Program-made: the position numbers and the translations under genes
Shown here: positions 23,544 to 25,668 of the stretch, one piece after another
Layout of the letters: the number at the start of each line of letters is the position of its first letter
How positions within the stretch are numbered: the stretch's first letter is position 1
Assembly (NCBI GenBank): GCA_964511535.1
Contig: CAZEFW010000142.1
Location: forward strand, 1 to 25,668
DNA length: 25,668 nt
Direction of reading: 5' to 3'
Origin: CAZCFB01 sp964511535
GTDB taxonomy: Bacteria; Myxococcota_A; Polyangia; GCA-2747355; CAZCFB01
Notes under the pieces: model-generated
Seen by the model: the letters and a program-made list of their open reading frames with translations, nothing else
Database searches by the model: none
Told to the model about the DNA's origin: nothing

Positions 23544-24319
23544 TTGCAGCTGGGCGCCGCGCCGGGGCTGCCCTTGTCACCAGCCGAGCCGGTCCACTTG
23601 GCGGTCTCGGCGCACCAGCTGGTGGCGATATTGTTGTCCTTGGTGGTGTCGGTGGGGGTCTTGAAGGACATGGACGCGCCGCCGCTGCCCACCGGCCAGT
23701 TCTTCTTCTTGTCGTAATACACCTGGTCCACCAGGCCGCCCGCGGCGTCGAGCAGGATCACCTCGTCCGCCGAGGAGAGGTACCAGCTGGCGCCGTAGGC
23801 GTAGGCGATGGTGACGCCGCCGTTTTTGGTCTTGTCCGAGATGTGACCCAGCACCGCGTAGCTGCCGGCCGGGATCTTCACCGAGGTCTTGATCACGTGC
23901 TTGTCCGAGCCGGCGTCCTTGATGGTCCACCCCTTGAGGTCCACGGCGGCGGTGCCGGCGTTGTACAGCTCGAAGTACTCGCCGTTGGCGTCCGAGACCG
24001 CCTTGGCGTCGCTCATGATCTCGGTGATCACCACCTTGAATGTCGACGGCGTGGGGCCCTGGTCCGGCGTGCCGCCGCCCTTGTCAGCGGTCTTGCCCTT
24101 GTCCGCGGTCTTGCCCTTGTCCGCGGTCTGCCCCTTGTCAGCGGTCTTGCCCTTGTCGGCGGTCTTGCCCTTGTCCGCGGCAGGCGCGCCGTCCTTCTTG
24201 GGGCCCATATCTTTCTGGGTTCCGCCCCTGTCCCAGTTGGGGGGCGTGGTGTCGTCGTCCGAGCAGCCCGCTGCGACGAACAGGAACAGCGCTGCAATGG
24301 TAGTGGCGAGGACTCGCAT
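23540..24319 (-). CDS. Lamin-tail-domain lipoprotein with Ala-Asp-Lys-Gly hexapeptide repeats
   Basis: 259 residues from ATG 24319, set by AAGGAG 5 nt upstream; an in-frame ATG at 24337 has no such site. The signal peptide ends at VAAGC (Cys19). Residues about 30-50 form a charged linker, and residues 48-81 hold six copies of a hexapeptide of the form ADKGKT, encoded by 18-bp tandem repeats at about 24074-24182. A lamin-tail domain runs from about 97 to 230 (VVITEIMSDAKAV, NGEYFELYNAGTAAVDLKGWTIKD, IPAGSYAVLG), a beta-sandwich common in exported bacterial proteins, thought to bind ligands or anchor enzymes. It ends APSCK. It lies 101 nt downstream of the glycine-rich gene, same strand. Confidence 0.88.
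   Translation of the reverse strand: MRVLATTIAALFLFVAAGCSDDDTTPPNWDRGGTQKDMGPKKDGAPAADKGKTADKGKTADKGQTADKGKTADKGKTADKGGGTPDQGPTPSTFKVVITEIMSDAKAVSDANGEYFELYNAGTAAVDLKGWTIKDAGSDKHVIKTSVKIPAGSYAVLGHISDKTKNGGVTIAYAYGASWYLSSADEVILLDAAGGLVDQVYYDKKKNWPVGSGGASMSFKTPTDTTKDNNIATSWCAETAKWTGSAGDKGSPGAAPSCK
24074..24182. repeat. 18-bp tandem repeats within the lipoprotein gene
   Basis: Six units of about 18 bp of the form CTTGTCCGCGGTCTTGCC, coding on the minus strand for the hexapeptide ADKGKT and its variants. Copies differ at one or two silent positions (TCC/TCA/TCG) and once by K to Q. Such arrays tend to vary in copy number between strains. Confidence 0.8.
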
Positions 24320-24420
24320 GGGGGTCTCCTTGGTCAAGTTATTGGATTGAGCAGACAGGATACATCAACAGCCCGGATGTTCGCCAAAAGGGCTGCCTGG
24401 CTCCCATCACGACAGTCGGG

Positions 24421-25668
24421 TCAGATCTTGCCGCCGTACGCGTCCGGGAAGGAGGCGTCCTTGAGCGCCTTGATCGCGGTGGTCGATCCGTTGCCGGCGC
24501 CGTTGAGCGTGGTGTAGTCCACGCGGATGCGGCCCACCGCGCCGGCGCCGCCGGGGTTGGACTCCGTGCCCTTTCCCCCGCCGCCGCCCCTGGAGCTCAG
24601 GGTGTTGATGGCCATGGTGAGGGTTGGCGCATGGAGGAAGATGGCGCCGCCCCCGCCGCCCCCGCCGCCGGCCATGCCCGCGCCGCCGCAGCCGCTGCAC
24701 TTCTGCACGCCGTGGCCGCCGCTGCCGCCGTCCACGATCAGCTTGCCGTTGATCACCGCCGCCGCCGCCCGGATGTAGATCACCCCGCCGCCCTTGCCGC
24801 CGGCGCCTGACGTGTAGCCGTCCTCGTCGGCGGAGCCCTCGCCGCCGGCCGCGCCCACGAAGATCTTGGCCAGCGCGGCGTCACCCACCGCCTTGCCGCC
24901 CGCCACACCCTTGACGCTATATTGGTTCGCCTTGGAGTTCCCGCCAGCAGCGCCGTGGCCGCCGCCGCCGCCGCCCGAGCCGTTCTTGCCCTGGATCTGG
25001 TAGCCGCCCGAGCCGCCCCCGCCGTTGGGCACCGTCTTCTTGGCGCCCGGTCCCGCCTCCGACTCCCCCTGCCATCCGTGCTGGTTTCGATAGACCCCCT
25101 TGTGCGAGTACCCGCGGAAGCCGCTGCCCACCATGGCCAGGGTGCCGCCCTTGTCCACGCGCAGGGTGCCGGTGACCCACAGCGGCAAGATGCCGCCCAC
25201 CTTGCCGTCCCACATGGGCGCGCGCAGGGAGGCGCCGCTCTTGACCACCAGGCTGCTGTAGCTGGCGAAGGCGATGACCTGGGCGCGGTTGGTGCCGGTG
25301 CCGGTGCTGTAGGTGTTCTTCAGCGCCGCCTTGAGGGTCAGCGCGGTGGCCGAGGGCACCGCCGCCACCTCGGCCTCCTCGTAGGTGCCGGCCAGCGAGC
25401 CCTGGGTCTGGTGCACGAGCACGCGCATGCCGACGGAGAAGCCGCTCGAGGCGTCCACCTTCAGGCCGGTGCCGCCAGCGGTGCCCGAGGCCGGCGTCAT
25501 GGCCAGCTTGAGGGTGACGCTGCCCGTGGGCGACGCGGCGCAGAAGCCGGACAGGCAGACGCCGGAGGCGCAGTCCACGTCCTTGACGCACCCCTTGCCG
25601 TCCAGGCATTTGGCGCAGGTCCCGCCGCCGCAGTCCACGTCCGTCTCCGCCCCGTTCTTCACCTTGTC
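24421..25668 (-). CDS. Glycine-rich secreted protein, N-terminus outside window
   Basis: The frame is open to the last base of the window; the GTG at 25662 is a Val codon inside the motif DKVKNGAETDVDCGGG, not a start. The visible 415 residues begin with a Cys-rich unit (ETDVDCGGGTCAKC, GCVKDVDCASGVCLSGFC), a module seen repeatedly in exported myxobacterial proteins. A beta-rich middle follows (SGFSVGMRVLVHQTQG), then a long glycine-rich region with runs of Gly and strands such as GGGVIYIRAAAAVINGKLIVDGG. This suggests stacked beta turns, perhaps a Gly-rich beta-helix or sheet stack. A CSGCGG pair sits in its centre. It ends DAYGGKI. No enzyme motif is recognised; a cell-surface or matrix role is the most I can infer. 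Confidence 0.8.
   Translation of the reverse strand, partial: DKVKNGAETDVDCGGGTCAKCLDGKGCVKDVDCASGVCLSGFCAASPTGSVTLKLAMTPASGTAGGTGLKVDASSGFSVGMRVLVHQTQGSLAGTYEEAEVAAVPSATALTLKAALKNTYSTGTGTNRAQVIAFASYSSLVVKSGASLRAPMWDGKVGGILPLWVTGTLRVDKGGTLAMVGSGFRGYSHKGVYRNQHGWQGESEAGPGAKKTVPNGGGGSGGYQIQGKNGSGGGGGGHGAAGGNSKANQYSVKGVAGGKAVGDAALAKIFVGAAGGEGSADEDGYTSGAGGKGGGVIYIRAAAAVINGKLIVDGGSGGHGVQKCSGCGGAGMAGGGGGGGGAIFLHAPTLTMAINTLSSRGGGGGKGTESNPGGAGAVGRIRVDYTTLNGAGNGSTTAIKALKDASFPDAYGGKI

Noticed and set aside
24074..24182. CRISPR-like or regulatory direct repeats
   Set aside because: Units are contiguous, in frame and code for a repeated hexapeptide, so they are part of the lipoprotein gene.

Overview
The window is very GC-rich (roughly two-thirds G+C by eye) and looks like a member of the Myxococcota, probably a draft or metagenome-derived assembly. 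Three things point there. A secreted protease ends in a MYXO-CTERM-like tail (Cys, hydrophobic helix, RRRR). A very large protein combines a Ser/Thr kinase, a P-loop NTPase and WD40 repeats, with the C-terminal 'VPVVWE...HRC' ending I recall from myxobacterial members. Several lipoproteins are Cys-rich or Asp/Gly-rich in the style of this phylum. I recognise no rRNA, tRNA, CRISPR array, insertion sequence or phage genes.

Layout. (1) 1-500, plus strand: the tail of a secreted Cys/Asp-rich protein, then an orphan Fis-type HTH tail; a poly-C tract between them looks unreliable. (2) 506-12221, all minus strand: the kinase-NTPase-WD40 protein, split by a one-base frameshift at 10352-10356, followed 23 nt downstream by a beta-helix lipoprotein, then a MYXO-CTERM serine protease and a second beta-helix lipoprotein. 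This is a cell-surface and signalling block. (3) 12388-14394: a 16-Cys lipoprotein (minus) and a beta-barrel outer-membrane protein (plus), transcribed divergently from a 609-bp gap. The gap carries two back-to-back sigma-54 (-24/-12) promoter matches with the same variant -12 element, and candidate activator sites between them. (4) 14512-16408: a CrtI/carotenoid-isomerase-like flavoprotein and a 60-residue Cse60-like protein. (5) 16576-23380: a periplasmic nitrate reductase locus. napD-napA-tetraheme NapB-like cytochrome run leftward. A tetraheme lipoprotein, a 4x[4Fe-4S] protein, an NrfD-type membrane protein and an Rrf2 regulator run rightward. A strong palindrome lies between the two arms. 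(6) 23390-25668: GC-rich repeat elements (two identical 61-bp copies plus a partial one), a lamin-tail-domain lipoprotein and a glycine-rich secreted protein cut by the window edge.

How the genes may work together. In the nitrate reductase locus no NapC or NapGH is visible. The simplest reading is quinol -> NrfD membrane subunit -> ferredoxin-like subunit -> tetraheme lipoprotein -> membrane-anchored tetraheme NapB-like protein -> NapA (Mo-bisMGD), with NapD as the NapA signal-peptide chaperone and the Rrf2 protein as a possible N-oxide- or redox-sensing regulator. The divergent sigma-54 pair suggests that the beta-barrel and the Cys-rich lipoprotein are made under the same condition. Both regulatory readings are inferences from motif and position.

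Sequence quality: 241-320 and 16443-16570 contain homopolymer-rich stretches. The second includes a corrupted near-duplicate of the end of the adjacent cytochrome gene, so gene adjacency across both places should be treated with caution.
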